Of a DNA stretch of 64,000 nt, positions 1 through 7,867 are shown in pieces. Under the pieces are notes generated by a model. The model was not told where the DNA came from. It worked only from the letters and a program-made list of their open reading frames with translations, and did no database searches. The stretch lies in NCBI RefSeq assembly GCF_030813695.1, contig NZ_JAUSVA010000002.1, forward strand, positions 2,666,001 through 2,730,000, written 5' to 3'. The position numbers and the translations under genes are program-made. This DNA is from Kitasatospora herbaricolor (lineage in GTDB: Bacteria > Actinomycetota > Actinomycetes > Streptomycetales > Streptomycetaceae). Each line of letters opens with the position of its first letter. Position 1 is the first letter of the stretch.

Positions 1-432
1 GCGCGGGGCCCGCAGGTAGGAGACGGCGACCCCCTCGCGGCGCCAGGGCAGCAGCGAGGCGTGGTGCTCGGTCTCGAAGACGAAGACCCGGGTGCCGGCG
101 GGCAGGGCGCCCGCCAGCAGGTTCAGCGAGTCGGTGGTGGCGCGGGTGAAGACCACCTGGTCGCCCTCGCGCAGGTCGAGGAACTCCCCGACGGTGCGGC
201 GGCTCTGCTCGAACAGGTCGGTGGACAGCTGCGAGAGGTAGCCGGCGCCGCGGTGCACGCTGCCGTAGTAGGGGGCGTAGGCGGCGACGTCGTCCCAGAC
301 CCGCTGGAGCGCTGGGGAGCTGGCGGCGTAGTCCAGGGCGGCGTAGGCGACCTTCTCGCCGTTGACCAGCGGGACCTGGACGTCGTGGCCGAGGACGGCG
401 AGCGGGGCGCAGAGATCGGTGGTCACAGACAT
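1..432 (-). CDS. Aminotransferase class V family protein (3' end outside window)
   Basis: The first 144 codons of a PLP-dependent fold-type I enzyme of the class V aminotransferase/cysteine desulfurase group are visible, starting at ATG 432. The N-terminal region reads LDYAASSPALQRVWD, then YYGSVHRGAGYLSQ, and later FTRATTDSLNLLAGAL and FETEHHASLLPWR. These correspond to the substrate-binding loop, the small-domain start and the cofactor-stacking His of this family. The PLP lysine lies beyond the edge, so desulfurase, selenocysteine lyase or another activity cannot be told apart. A GAGGAG ribosome site lies 9 bases upstream. The leader is a SAM-IV riboswitch with its own promoter, so expression should fall when S-adenosylmethionine is plentiful. 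That points to sulfur or methionine metabolism (inference). The gene is downstream of trpD, but a terminator separates them. Confidence 0.85.
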   Translation of the reverse strand, partial: MSVTTDLCAPLAVLGHDVQVPLVNGEKVAYAALDYAASSPALQRVWDDVAAYAPYYGSVHRGAGYLSQLSTDLFEQSRRTVGEFLDLREGDQVVFTRATTDSLNLLAGALPAGTRVFVFETEHHASLLPWRREGVAVSYLRAPR

Positions 433-438
433 GGGAGT

Positions 439-470
439 GCACTCCTCTGAGGTCAGGACCCCGGGAGTGC
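439..470 (-). promoter_or_regulatory. Putative riboswitch expression platform: Shine-Dalgarno-sequestering hairpin
   Basis: GCACTCC (minus strand, 470-464) is perfectly complementary to GGAGTGC (445-439), which contains the GGAG of the ribosome site. The loop is 18 bases. Formation of this hairpin would hide the ribosome site, suggesting translational control by SAM. How it alternates with the pseudoknot is inferred. Confidence 0.5.
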
Positions 471-482
471 GAGTACGCCGGT

Positions 483-600
483 GGTCCGCGCTTGCCACGC
501 GGACGGACTGCCGCGTGACCCGGTCCTCACCCAGGGCACCCCGCCACGGACGGAGGGTTGCCGGACAGCAAGCTGGGGCTTGTCGCTGTCACTCATGACC
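483..600 (-). ncRNA. SAM-IV riboswitch (S-adenosylmethionine aptamer)
   Basis: Read on the minus strand from 600 to 483, the RNA begins GGTCATGAGTGACAGCG and carries the SAM-IV hallmarks in order. P1 pairs GGTC at 600-597 with GACC at 525-522. P2 pairs GACAGC at 590-585 with GCTGTC at 569-564. The core GGCAACCCTCC follows and closes with GGGTGCC at 540-534. A 7-bp stem, CACGCGG/CCGCGTG, comes next, then the terminal GGCAAGCGCGGACC that forms the SAM-IV pseudoknot side. Recognition is by comparison with the actinobacterial SAM-IV consensus recalled from the literature, not by a covariance search. The aptamer begins at or within a base of the predicted transcript start. Confidence 0.9.
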
Positions 601-608
601 TGGCGAAA

Positions 609-637
609 ACATTAGGTGGCGCCCGCCTGATGGTCAA
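609..637 (-). promoter_or_regulatory. Sigma-70-like promoter of the riboswitch/aminotransferase transcript
   Basis: On the minus strand, TTGACC (637-632) and TAATGT (614-609) are separated by exactly 17 bases. This is close to the housekeeping HrdB consensus. The expected transcription start, about 601, falls at the first base of the SAM-IV aptamer. Confidence 0.75.
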
Positions 638-686
638 ACAGGAGTCCGGCATGTGGACGGGCGGCGGCCTCCGGCCGGCACGGCGA

Positions 687-715
687 AGGCCCGCGGAGCG
701 TCGCTCCGCGGGCCT
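687..715 (-). terminator. Stem-loop downstream of trpD
   Basis: A 14-bp perfect inverted repeat (687-700 and 702-715, rich in G and C) sits just past the trpD stop and upstream of the riboswitch promoter. It has no clear U-tract, as is usual in streptomycetes. Confidence 0.6.
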
Positions 716-736
716 CGGACGCCTCGGCGCCGGCGG

Positions 737-1813
737 TCAGCGCCGGCTGCTGGCCTCGGCCCAGTGCTTCAGCAGGGCCTGCGCCGCGCCCGAGTCGACG
801 GCCTCGGCGGCCCGCGCCATCCCGGCCGCCAGCTGCTCGGCCAGCGGTGCCCCGGTCAGGTCGAGCGCCACCAGGGCGGCCGCGGTGTTCAGCAGCACGG
901 CGTCCCGGACGGGCCCGCGCTCCCCCGCCAGCAGCCGGCGCGCGACGTCCGCGTTGTAGGCGGCGTCCGCCCCGCGCAGCGCCTCGATGCCGACCGGCTC
1001 GATGCCGACCTCGCGCGGGTCGAAGGAGGTCTCGGTGACCACACCGCCCTGCACGATCCAGACCCGGGAGGTGGTGGAGATGGTCAGCTCGTCCAGGCCG
1101 TCGTCGCCGCGGAACACCAGCGCGGTCGAGCCGCGGCGGGCCAGTACGCCGGCGATCAGCCCGGCCAGCCGGGTGTCGAAGCAGCCGACCGCGTGGGCGG
1201 TCACCCGGGCCGGGTTGGTGAGCGGGCCGAGGATGTTGAAGGCCGTCGGTACGCCGAGCTCGGCCCGGGCGGTCGCGGCGTGCCGCATCGCCGGGTGGAA
1301 CTTCGCCGCGAAACAGAAGGTCAGGCCGACCTCCTCGGCGATGTCGGCCACCCGCGCGGCCCTCAGGTCGAGGCTGATGCCGAGCTTCTCCAGCACGTCC
1401 GAGGAGCCGCTCGCCGAGGAGGCGGCGCGGTTGCCGTGCTTGACCACCTTGGCACCTGCGGCGGCCGCGACGATCGCCGACATGGTGGAGATGTTGACGG
1501 TCTTGGCGCGGTCGCCGCCGGTGCCCACGATGTCGACGGCCGGGCCGGGGATGTGCAGCGGCTCGGCGTGCGCGTACATCGCGTCGACCAGGCCGGTGAT
1601 CTCGTCGACCGTCTCGCCCTTGGCCCGCAGCGCCACCATGAAGCCGGCCACCTGCGCGGGGCTGGCCTCGCCGCTCATGATCTGGTCCATCGCCCAGGCG
1701 GTGTCGTCCTGGGTGAGGTCCTCGCCCCTCAGCAGTGCGGACAGGAGATCCGGCCAGACGCGGACCACCTGCACGGGGTCGTTGCCGCCGTTCGCAGGGT
1801 GCGCGTTCACCAT
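737..1813 (-). CDS. trpD: Anthranilate phosphoribosyltransferase
   Basis: TrpD transfers the phosphoribosyl group of PRPP to anthranilate, the second step of tryptophan synthesis from chorismate. The 358-residue protein has the full family signature: an N-terminal helical domain with [41 protein letters not shown], then VGTGGD (96-101), KTVNIST (104-110) and [18 protein letters not shown] (125-142), which bind PRPP, magnesium and anthranilate. The length is usual for the family. No other trp genes are in the window, so trpD is unlinked from the rest of the pathway here. It is followed by a stem-loop and by the riboswitch-controlled aminotransferase gene. Identification is firm. Confidence 0.95.
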   Translation of the reverse strand: MVNAHPANGGNDPVQVVRVWPDLLSALLRGEDLTQDDTAWAMDQIMSGEASPAQVAGFMVALRAKGETVDEITGLVDAMYAHAEPLHIPGPAVDIVGTGGDRAKTVNISTMSAIVAAAAGAKVVKHGNRAASSASGSSDVLEKLGISLDLRAARVADIAEEVGLTFCFAAKFHPAMRHAATARAELGVPTAFNILGPLTNPARVTAHAVGCFDTRLAGLIAGVLARRGSTALVFRGDDGLDELTISTTSRVWIVQGGVVTETSFDPREVGIEPVGIEALRGADAAYNADVARRLLAGERGPVRDAVLLNTAAALVALDLTGAPLAEQLAAGMARAAEAVDSGAAQALLKHWAEASSRR

Positions 1814-2034
1814 GGCTGACTCCAGCTCTCGTCAGTGTCGCCGGAAGGGCTCCGGGAACCAGGAGGCCAGCCTATCCAGCGGCGCGGCAGGGCAGCCCAC
1901 GCCCGCGCCCCTCTTCTCTAGTACTGAGACAGCGGTGCCGCAGCGGCAGTACCCACGGACGTGCCGCAGGAGCGGCGCCGGGCCGTCGCCCGCGGCGGGA
2001 GCGCCGGGCCGGGCCGGCGGGGGCGGACGCCAGG
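1814..2034. other. Intergenic region upstream of trpD
   Basis: No gene is seen. The segment presumably holds the trpD promoter. An imperfect hairpin with GTACTG/CAGTAC arms lies near 1921-1954, around the AGTACTGAGACAG stretch. No tryptophan-rich leader peptide or T-box was found. Confidence 0.4.
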
Positions 2035-2089
2035 GCGCCCGGCGCCCCCGTACGGCGGCGGGCGCCGACCGTACGGGGGCGCCGGGCGC
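2035..2089 (-). terminator. Perfect 21-bp stem-loop after the receiver-domain gene
   Basis: Arms 2035-2055 and 2069-2089 are perfect reverse complements over 21 bp with a 13-base loop. It lies 22 bases beyond the stop codon at 2112 and upstream of trpD. It should end the receiver-gene transcript or act in both directions. Confidence 0.7.
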
Positions 2090-2111
2090 GGGGCGCACCG
2101 GGCCCGGTCCG

Positions 2112-2537
2112 TCAGTGGGTGGCCGGGGTCCGGCCCGCGATCCGGTTGCGGAGCAGGGTGGCGGCGGCCTCGGCCAGCGCCACCGGGTCCACCGGGTGGG
2201 AGATGGCGGCGTCCGCCCGGCTCCAGGCGGCCAGCCAGGAGTCCTGCGGCCGGCCGATCAGCACCAGCACCGGCGGGCAGCCGTAGATCTCGTCCTTGAG
2301 CTGGCGGCCCAGGCCCAGCCCGCCGGCCGGGACGGCCTCGCCGTCCAGGACGCAGAGGTCCACGCCGCCCTTCTCCAGGGCGCGGAGCACGGCGGGCGTG
2401 GTCGCGCATTCCAGGTAGTCGAGTTCGGGAAGGTCCGCGGCCGGGCGCCGGCCGAGGGCCGTCCGCACCTGCTCGCGGGTGTTGCGGTCATCGCTGTAGA
2501 CGAGGACGGTGAGCGTCTCGTCGGTCGTGTGCGCCAT
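2112..2537 (-). CDS. Degenerate receiver-domain (response-regulator-like) protein
   Basis: A 141-residue single-domain protein with the pattern of a CheY-like receiver and no output domain. The acidic pair is D16-D17 (VLVYSDDRNT), and the phosphoacceptor position is D65 in DLCVLDGEA. The later conserved positions are altered: after LVLI the usual Thr/Ser is G95, and the conserved Lys of the KP motif is H114 in ISHPVDP. Phosphorylation-dependent switching may therefore be lost, and it is best described as an atypical receiver. ATG 2537 was chosen because GAGGGAG lies 7 bases upstream. It is divergent from ctaE across 438 bases. Its partner is unknown, but the position beside cytochrome genes suggests a link to respiration (inference). 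Confidence 0.7.
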   Translation of the reverse strand: MAHTTDETLTVLVYSDDRNTREQVRTALGRRPAADLPELDYLECATTPAVLRALEKGGVDLCVLDGEAVPAGGLGLGRQLKDEIYGCPPVLVLIGRPQDSWLAAWSRADAAISHPVDPVALAEAAATLLRNRIAGRTPATH

Positions 2538-2975
2538 GGGGCCCTGCTCCCTCAGATGTGATCCGGACCACGTCCACCTGCTCCGGATGCTACTCCCGAT
2601 CACCCGCCGTGGAGCCCCTCCCGCGCGATCCGGCCCGCAGTGATCGGCGGGCGGACCGGACGGCGCCGGTTCCAAGGCGCCGCGCTGAACCGTCACCCGC
2701 CCGGGGGCACCGCGTCACCCTGACGCACGAAGACCACCCGTACGGCGGACCCGCTAGCCGACCCGGTGGGCCGCGGGGCCCCCGACACGCAGGGCAAAGG
2801 AGTGCTCGGGGCCCTCCGGAGGGCGCCGGGGGGCCCGAACAACCGTCAGAAAACGGACATAGCCGCGCCGACCGCCCCGCCGGACCCGCTCTCGGACCTC
2901 AACGGGGCATATCGCACGCACCGGACACTCCGAGGGAGACCCCCCGGCGTGAAGACGGAATAAGGGACCGACATA
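2538..2975. other. Divergent intergenic region, receiver gene / ctaE
   Basis: 438 bases without a gene. It must contain the promoters of both the receiver gene and the cytochrome operon. Visible structure: ATCCGGA and TCCGGAT near 2563-2590, and a perfect 14-base palindrome GCCCTCCGGAGGGC at 2811-2824. No confident promoter hexamers were recognised. Confidence 0.5.
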
Positions 2976-3596
2976 ATGTCCGTCGTGGCGACAGCAACAG
3001 CAGTAGAAACCGGGCACGCGCACGGATCGGTCAACCGGCCGAACATGGTCAGCGTCGGAACGATCGTCTGGCTGAGTTCCGAGTTGATGTTCTTCGCGGC
3101 CCTCTTCGCGATGTACTTCACTCTCCGCTCCGTGAAGGGGGCGGAGTTCTGGAGCGAGAAGGCGCACGCGCTCAACGTGCCCTTCTCCTCCGTCAACACC
3201 ACGATCCTGGTGCTCTCCTCGCTGACCTGCCAGCTCGGCGTCTTCGCCGCCGAGCGCGGTGACGTGAAGAAGCTCCGCTCGTGGTTCGTCATCACCTTCG
3301 TGATGGGCGCGATCTTCATCGGCGGCCAGATCTTCGAGTACACCGAGCTGGTCAAGAAGGACGGCCTGTCGCTGTCCTCCGACCCGTACGGCACGGTGTT
3401 CTACCTGACCACCGGCTTCCACGGTATGCACGTGACGGGCGGTCTGATCGCCTTCCTGCTGGTCCTGGGGCGCACGTACGCTGCCAAGCGCTTCACGCAC
3501 GAGCAGGCCACGGCCGCCATCGTGGTGTCGTACTACTGGCACTTCGTCGACGTCGTGTGGATCGGCCTGTTCGCGACCATCTACCTGATCAAGTAA
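2976..3596 (+). CDS. ctaE: Cytochrome c oxidase subunit III
   Basis: Subunit III of the aa3-type cytochrome c oxidase in the actinobacterial bcc-aa3 supercomplex. The 206-residue protein is wholly hydrophobic after a short polar start (to about residue 23). It has five membrane segments typical of the short actinobacterial form: [76 protein letters not shown] and a last segment with [20 protein letters not shown]. The conserved [14 protein letters not shown] and [10 protein letters not shown] motifs identify COX3. The start ATG is preceded by AAGGGA. It leads the qcrCAB genes with a 186-base gap. Confidence 0.96.
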   Translation: MSVVATATAVETGHAHGSVNRPNMVSVGTIVWLSSELMFFAALFAMYFTLRSVKGAEFWSEKAHALNVPFSSVNTTILVLSSLTCQLGVFAAERGDVKKLRSWFVITFVMGAIFIGGQIFEYTELVKKDGLSLSSDPYGTVFYLTTGFHGMHVTGGLIAFLLVLGRTYAAKRFTHEQATAAIVVSYYWHFVDVVWIGLFATIYLIK

Positions 3597-3782
3597 CCAG
3601 CTGATCAGGTCGCTGGCCGCCGGCCGCGGGGCGCCCTCACCGAAGACGACCCTGCTGCCGGTGAACGACGCACCCACCGACCGACCGCGCGCGCAGCCCT
3701 AGACAGGCAGCCTGCCGTTCCGGCCAGACCGGCCGCCGGGCGCACCCACCAGTCGACCAGATCCTGACACCGGGGTTATTCC

Positions 3783-4589
3783 GTGAAAAAGCTCTCCGCA
3801 CGACGGCGCCACCCACTGGCGGCGCTGGTCGTCCTACTTCTCGCCCTGGCGGCCACCGGGGGGCTGTACGCCGCGTTCGCGCCCGCCGAGAAGGCGCAGG
3901 CCGACACCGCCGCGCAGTCGCTCGCGATCGACGAGGGCAAGAAGCTCTTCGCGGTCGGCTGCTCCTCCTGCCACGGCCTCAACGGCGAGGGCAGCAGTGA
4001 CGGTCCGAGCCTGGTCGGCGTCGGCTCCGCCGCGGTCGACTTCCAGGTCGCCACGGGCCGCATGCCGGCCCAGCAGCCCGGCGCCCAGGTGCCGAAGAAG
4101 AAGAACATCTACACCCAGCACGAGATCGACCAGCTCGCGGCGTTCGTCGCGTCGCTCGGCCCGGGCCCGGTGGCGCCGACCGAGAAGCAGTACACCTCGA
4201 CCAACCCGGACGACGTGGCCGCGGGCGGCGAGCTGTTCCGCACCAACTGCGCCCAGTGCCACAACTTCGCCGGCCAGGGTGGTGCCCTCACCCAGGGCAA
4301 GTACGCCCCCTCGCTGGAGGGCGTGGAGGCCAAGCACATCTACGAGGCCATGCAGACCGGCCCGCAGAACATGCCCTCGTTCCCGGACACGACCATGCCC
4401 GAGGAGCAGAAGCGCCAGATCGTGGCGTTCGTCCGCAACCTCAACGAGGAGCCCAACCCCGGCGGTCTGACCCTGGGCAGCCTCGGTCCGGTGACCGAGG
4501 GTCTCTTCGGTTGGATCTTCGGTCTCGGCGTTCTCATCGCGGTCGCGATCTGGGTCGCCGCCCACACCACCAAGGCCCGGAAGTCATGA
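3783..4589 (+). CDS. qcrC: Diheme cytochrome c subunit of the bcc complex
   Basis: The QcrC protein of actinobacteria replaces both cytochrome c1 and soluble cytochrome c, carrying electrons from the Rieske protein to the CuA centre of CtaC. In its 268 residues there is an N-terminal membrane anchor (about 11-32). Two c-type heme sites follow, C60-S-S-C-H64 and C156-A-Q-C-H160, each in a class I cytochrome c fold with a later Met (TGRMPAQQ and GPQNMPSFP). A C-terminal membrane helix (about 240-262) ends in a short basic tail. Start is GTG 3783. The stop overlaps the qcrA start by four bases (ATGA), showing translational coupling. Confidence 0.96.
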   Translation: MKKLSARRRHPLAALVVLLLALAATGGLYAAFAPAEKAQADTAAQSLAIDEGKKLFAVGCSSCHGLNGEGSSDGPSLVGVGSAAVDFQVATGRMPAQQPGAQVPKKKNIYTQHEIDQLAAFVASLGPGPVAPTEKQYTSTNPDDVAAGGELFRTNCAQCHNFAGQGGALTQGKYAPSLEGVEAKHIYEAMQTGPQNMPSFPDTTMPEEQKRQIVAFVRNLNEEPNPGGLTLGSLGPVTEGLFGWIFGLGVLIAVAIWVAAHTTKARKS

Positions 4590-5653
4590 GCCACGACATG
4601 TCAGAAGACAAGCTCCCGGAGTCGCACGGCTCCGCAGGGCAGCACGAGGTCGCCTCGCACGGTGACCCGTTCGCCGACCCGGGCCTCCCGGCCCACGAAC
4701 CGCGTCGCACCGACATCGACGAGCGGGCGGCCAAGCGCGCCGAGCGCCAGGTCTCGCTGATGTTCGTCGTGTCGATGCTCGCCACGGTGGGCTTCATCGC
4801 CTCCTACGTGGCGATCGACGCGGACAAGATCGTCTACATCTTCCCGCTGGGCCACGTCAGCGCGCTGAACTTCGCGCTCGGCCTGACCCTCGGGGTGGCG
4901 CTGTTCTGCATCGGCGCGGGCGCGGTCCACTGGGCCCGCACGCTGATGTCGGACCACGAGCTCCCGGCGGAGCGGCACCCGATCGAGGCTGACGACGAGG
5001 TCCGCGCGGACGTCATCGAGCAGTTCAAGACCGGCGCCGCCGAGTCCGGCTTCGGCCGCCGCAAGATGATCCGCAACACCCTGATCGGCTCGATGGCGCT
5101 CGTCCCGCTGTCGGGCGTGGTGCTGCTGCGCGACCTGGGCCCGCTGCCCGAGAAGAAGCTGCAGCACACCGGCTGGGACCTGGCCACGCCGGAGCACCCG
5201 CTCCCGCTGGTCAACATGAACACCAACAAGCCGATGAAGGCCGAGGACATCGTCGTCGGCTCGCTGACCTTCGCCAAGCCCGAGGGCCTGGAGGAGGACG
5301 ACGAGACCTTCCAGCAGCAGATCGCCAAGGACGCGCTGATGCTCGTCCGGATCGCCCCGGAGAACATCAAGGACAAGGACTCCGCGGAGCTCGGCTTCGA
5401 GGGCATCCTGGCCTACTCCAAGATCTGCACGCACGTCGGCTGCCCGATCAGCCTCTACGAGCAGCAGACGCACCACGCGCTGTGCCCCTGCCACCAGTCG
5501 ACCTTCGACCTGGCGGACGGCGCCCGCGTGATCTTCGGCCCGGCCGGTCACCCGCTGCCGCAGCTGAAGATCACCACCAACGAAGAGGGCTTCCTGGTCG
5601 CCACCGGCGACTTCGCGGAGCCCGTCGGCCCGAGTTTCTGGGAGCGCTCATGA
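4586..5653 (+). CDS. qcrA: Rieske iron-sulfur subunit of the bcc complex
   Basis: QcrA holds the [2Fe-2S] cluster that takes electrons from menaquinol. At 355 residues it is the long actinobacterial form with three membrane segments: MFVVSMLATVGFIASYVA, LNFALGLTLGVALFCIGAG, and one around LIGSMALVPLSGVVLLRDL. The cluster motifs are C281-T-H-V-G-C286 and C300-P-C302-H303-Q-S near the C-terminus. The two middle Cys form the usual disulfide and C281, H283, C300 and H303 are the expected ligands. ATG 4586 overlaps the qcrC stop. A longer in-frame extension upstream lies inside qcrC and is not a start. The stop overlaps the qcrB start (ATGA). Confidence 0.96.
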   Translation: MSHDMSEDKLPESHGSAGQHEVASHGDPFADPGLPAHEPRRTDIDERAAKRAERQVSLMFVVSMLATVGFIASYVAIDADKIVYIFPLGHVSALNFALGLTLGVALFCIGAGAVHWARTLMSDHELPAERHPIEADDEVRADVIEQFKTGAAESGFGRRKMIRNTLIGSMALVPLSGVVLLRDLGPLPEKKLQHTGWDLATPEHPLPLVNMNTNKPMKAEDIVVGSLTFAKPEGLEEDDETFQQQIAKDALMLVRIAPENIKDKDSAELGFEGILAYSKICTHVGCPISLYEQQTHHALCPCHQSTFDLADGARVIFGPAGHPLPQLKITTNEEGFLVATGDFAEPVGPSFWERS

Positions 5654-7308
5654 GTGCCGCGAACAGCGCCACCAGTGGCGCGTCCAAGCCGGCCAGCACC
5701 CGCGAAAAGCCCGCCAACAAGGCCGAGGCCGTAGCGGACTGGGCGGACGGCCGGCTGGGGATCTACTCCCTCGCCAAGGCCAACCTGCGCAAGATCTTCC
5801 CGGACCACTGGTCCTTCATGCTCGGTGAGATCTGCCTCTACACCTTCATCATCATCATCCTGACGGGCGTCTACCTGACGCTCTTCTTCAACCCCAGCAT
5901 GGGCGAGGTCGTCTACCACGGCTCCTACGCCCCGCTGAACGGCATCAGGATGTCGGAGGCCTACGCCTCCACGATGGACATCAGCTTCGATGTCCGCGGC
6001 GGTCTGCTGATCCGCCAGATCCACCACTGGGCCGCGATCGTGTTCGTCGCCGCGATGCTCGTGCACATGATGCGCGTGTTCTTCACCGGCGCGTTCCGCA
6101 AGCCCCGTGAGGTCAACTGGATCTTCGGGTTCCTGCTGCTCTTCCTGGGCATGTTCGACGGCTTCATGGGCTACTCCCTGCCGGACGACCTGCTCTCCGG
6201 TACGGGTATCCGCTTCATGGAGGGCGCGATCCTCGCCGTCCCGCTGGTGGGCACCTACCTCCAGTTCTTCCTGTTCGGCGGGGAGTTCCCGGGCACGGAC
6301 ATCATTCCGCGCTTCTTCACCATCCACATCCTGCTCATCCCGGGTGTGATGGTGGGCCTGCTGGTGGCGCACCTGATCCTGGTCTTCTACCACAAGCACA
6401 CCCAGTGGGCCGGGCCGGGCAAGACCGAGAAGAACGTCGTCGGCATGCCGCTGATGCCGGTCTACATGGCCAAGGCCGGTGGCTTCTTCTTCCTGGTCTT
6501 CGGCATCATCTCGGCGATGGCCGCGATCGCGACCGTCAACCCGATCTGGGCGTACGGCCCGTACCGCCCCGACCAGGTGTCGACCGACGCCCAGCCGGAC
6601 TGGTACATGGGCTTCTCCGAGGGCCTGATCCGCATCATGCCGGGCTGGGAGATCCGCGCCTGGGGCCACACCCTGAACATGGGTGTGTTCGTGCCGCTGA
6701 TGATCTTCCCGCTGGTGCTGGCCGTCATCGCGGTCTACCCGTTCATCGAGTCCTGGGTCAGCGGTGACAAGCGCGAGCACCACATCCTGGACCGCCCGCG
6801 CAACGCCCCGGTCCGCACCGGCCTCGGCGCGGCCTGGATCAGCCTGTACCTGGTGCTGCTGATCGGTGGTGGCAACGACCTCATCGCGACCCACCTGCAC
6901 CTGTCGATCAACGACATCACGTACTTCGTCCGGGTCGGCTTCTTCGTCATCCCGGTGATCACCTTCGTGATCACCAAGCGCTGGTGCCTCGGCCTCCAGC
7001 GCCGTGACCGGGACAAGGTGCTGCACGGCCGCGAGACCGGTGTCATCAAGCGCCTGCCGCACGGCGAGTTCGTCGAGGTGCACGCGCAGCTGCCGCAGGA
7101 CAAGCTGCACAAGCTCACCGCGCACGACCAGCCGCTGCCGATGGAGCTGCCGGCCGAGGTGGACGAGAACGGTGTCGCCGCCAAGACCGGCATCCTCACC
7201 AAGACCCGTGCCAAGCTCTCCCACGGCTTCTACGGCGAGGGCAGCCAGATCGCCAAGCCGACCGCCGAGGAGCACCACGAGATCACCAGCGGCCACGGCC
7301 ACCACTGA
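5650..7308 (+). CDS. qcrB: Cytochrome b subunit of the bcc complex
   Basis: The menaquinol-oxidising, heme b-binding membrane core of complex III. It is 552 residues long, as expected for actinobacterial QcrB with a long soluble C-terminal tail (from about residue 425). Heme ligand histidines are seen in HHWAAIVFVAAMLVHMM (H125/H126 and H139) and in TIHILLIPGVMVGLLVAH (H226 and H241). The quinol-site motif is PDWY (316-319), the actinobacterial variant of the PEWY of mitochondria. It is the last gene of the ctaE-qcrCAB block, translationally coupled to qcrA, and a strong terminator follows. Confidence 0.96.
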   Translation: MSAANSATSGASKPASTREKPANKAEAVADWADGRLGIYSLAKANLRKIFPDHWSFMLGEICLYTFIIIILTGVYLTLFFNPSMGEVVYHGSYAPLNGIRMSEAYASTMDISFDVRGGLLIRQIHHWAAIVFVAAMLVHMMRVFFTGAFRKPREVNWIFGFLLLFLGMFDGFMGYSLPDDLLSGTGIRFMEGAILAVPLVGTYLQFFLFGGEFPGTDIIPRFFTIHILLIPGVMVGLLVAHLILVFYHKHTQWAGPGKTEKNVVGMPLMPVYMAKAGGFFFLVFGIISAMAAIATVNPIWAYGPYRPDQVSTDAQPDWYMGFSEGLIRIMPGWEIRAWGHTLNMGVFVPLMIFPLVLAVIAVYPFIESWVSGDKREHHILDRPRNAPVRTGLGAAWISLYLVLLIGGGNDLIATHLHLSINDITYFVRVGFFVIPVITFVITKRWCLGLQRRDRDKVLHGRETGVIKRLPHGEFVEVHAQLPQDKLHKLTAHDQPLPMELPAEVDENGVAAKTGILTKTRAKLSHGFYGEGSQIAKPTAEEHHEITSGHGHH

Positions 7309-7331
7309 TCCCGTACGCACCCCGCGTCACC

Positions 7332-7380
7332 CCCGAGGGCCGCTGACCAGACTTCCCTGGTCGGCGGCCCTCGGGCTTTT
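7332..7380 (+). terminator. Rho-independent terminator after qcrB
   Basis: A 19-bp stem (7332-7350 with 7357-7375, one G-T wobble) with a 6-base loop is followed by CTTTT. It ends the ctaE-qcrCAB transcript and lies 34 bases upstream of the GntR gene start at 7414. Confidence 0.9.
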
Positions 7381-7413
7381 CCGCACCGTCCCCGCCGTCC
7401 GTCAGGAGCCCTC

Positions 7414-7785
7414 GTGCAGCTGTCCGTCGACCCCGAAGCCGCCACTCCCCCGTACGAGCAGATCCGGTCCCAGATCGCCGGGCAGGCCCGCAGCGGCGAG
7501 CTGCCCACCGGCCTCAAGCTGCCCACCGTACGGGCGCTGGCCGAGCAGCTCGGGCTGGCCGCCAACACCGTGGCCCGCGCCTACCGGGAGCTGGAGGCCG
7601 AGGGCGTGGTCGAGACGCACGGCCGGCGCGGCACGCTGATCGCCGCCACCGGCGACACCGCCCACCGCCTCACGGCCGCCGCCGCCACCGAGTACGCGGA
7701 GCGGGCCCGGCGCCTCGGCGTCCCCCGGGCGGACGCCGAGGCCGCGGTCGCTACGGCCCTGCGGATGGCCTACGAGGCCTCCTGA
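7414..7785 (+). CDS. GntR-family transcriptional regulator, YtrA subfamily
   Basis: A 123-residue regulator with an N-terminal winged helix-turn-helix: PPYEQIRSQIAGQARSGELPTGLKLPTVRALAEQLGLAANTVARAYRELEAEGVVETHGRRGT is a canonical GntR domain. The short remainder, about 50 residues with a helical AERARRLGVPRADAEAAVATALR segment, is the dimerisation tail of the YtrA type, too short for a FadR or UTRA ligand domain. YtrA regulators usually sit beside ABC transporter genes, but none is here. Start is GTG 7414 with CAGGAG upstream. It follows the qcrB terminator and converges on the L,D-transpeptidase gene. The target is unknown. Confidence 0.85.
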   Translation: MQLSVDPEAATPPYEQIRSQIAGQARSGELPTGLKLPTVRALAEQLGLAANTVARAYRELEAEGVVETHGRRGTLIAATGDTAHRLTAAAATEYAERARRLGVPRADAEAAVATALRMAYEAS

Positions 7786-7867
7786 CCGCCCGGCGGGCGG
7801 CCGCCTCCCCCGCGCGCTCCCCGCCCGGGGCCGGACGGGGCACCGGGGAGGCCGCCCACCCCGCCTG

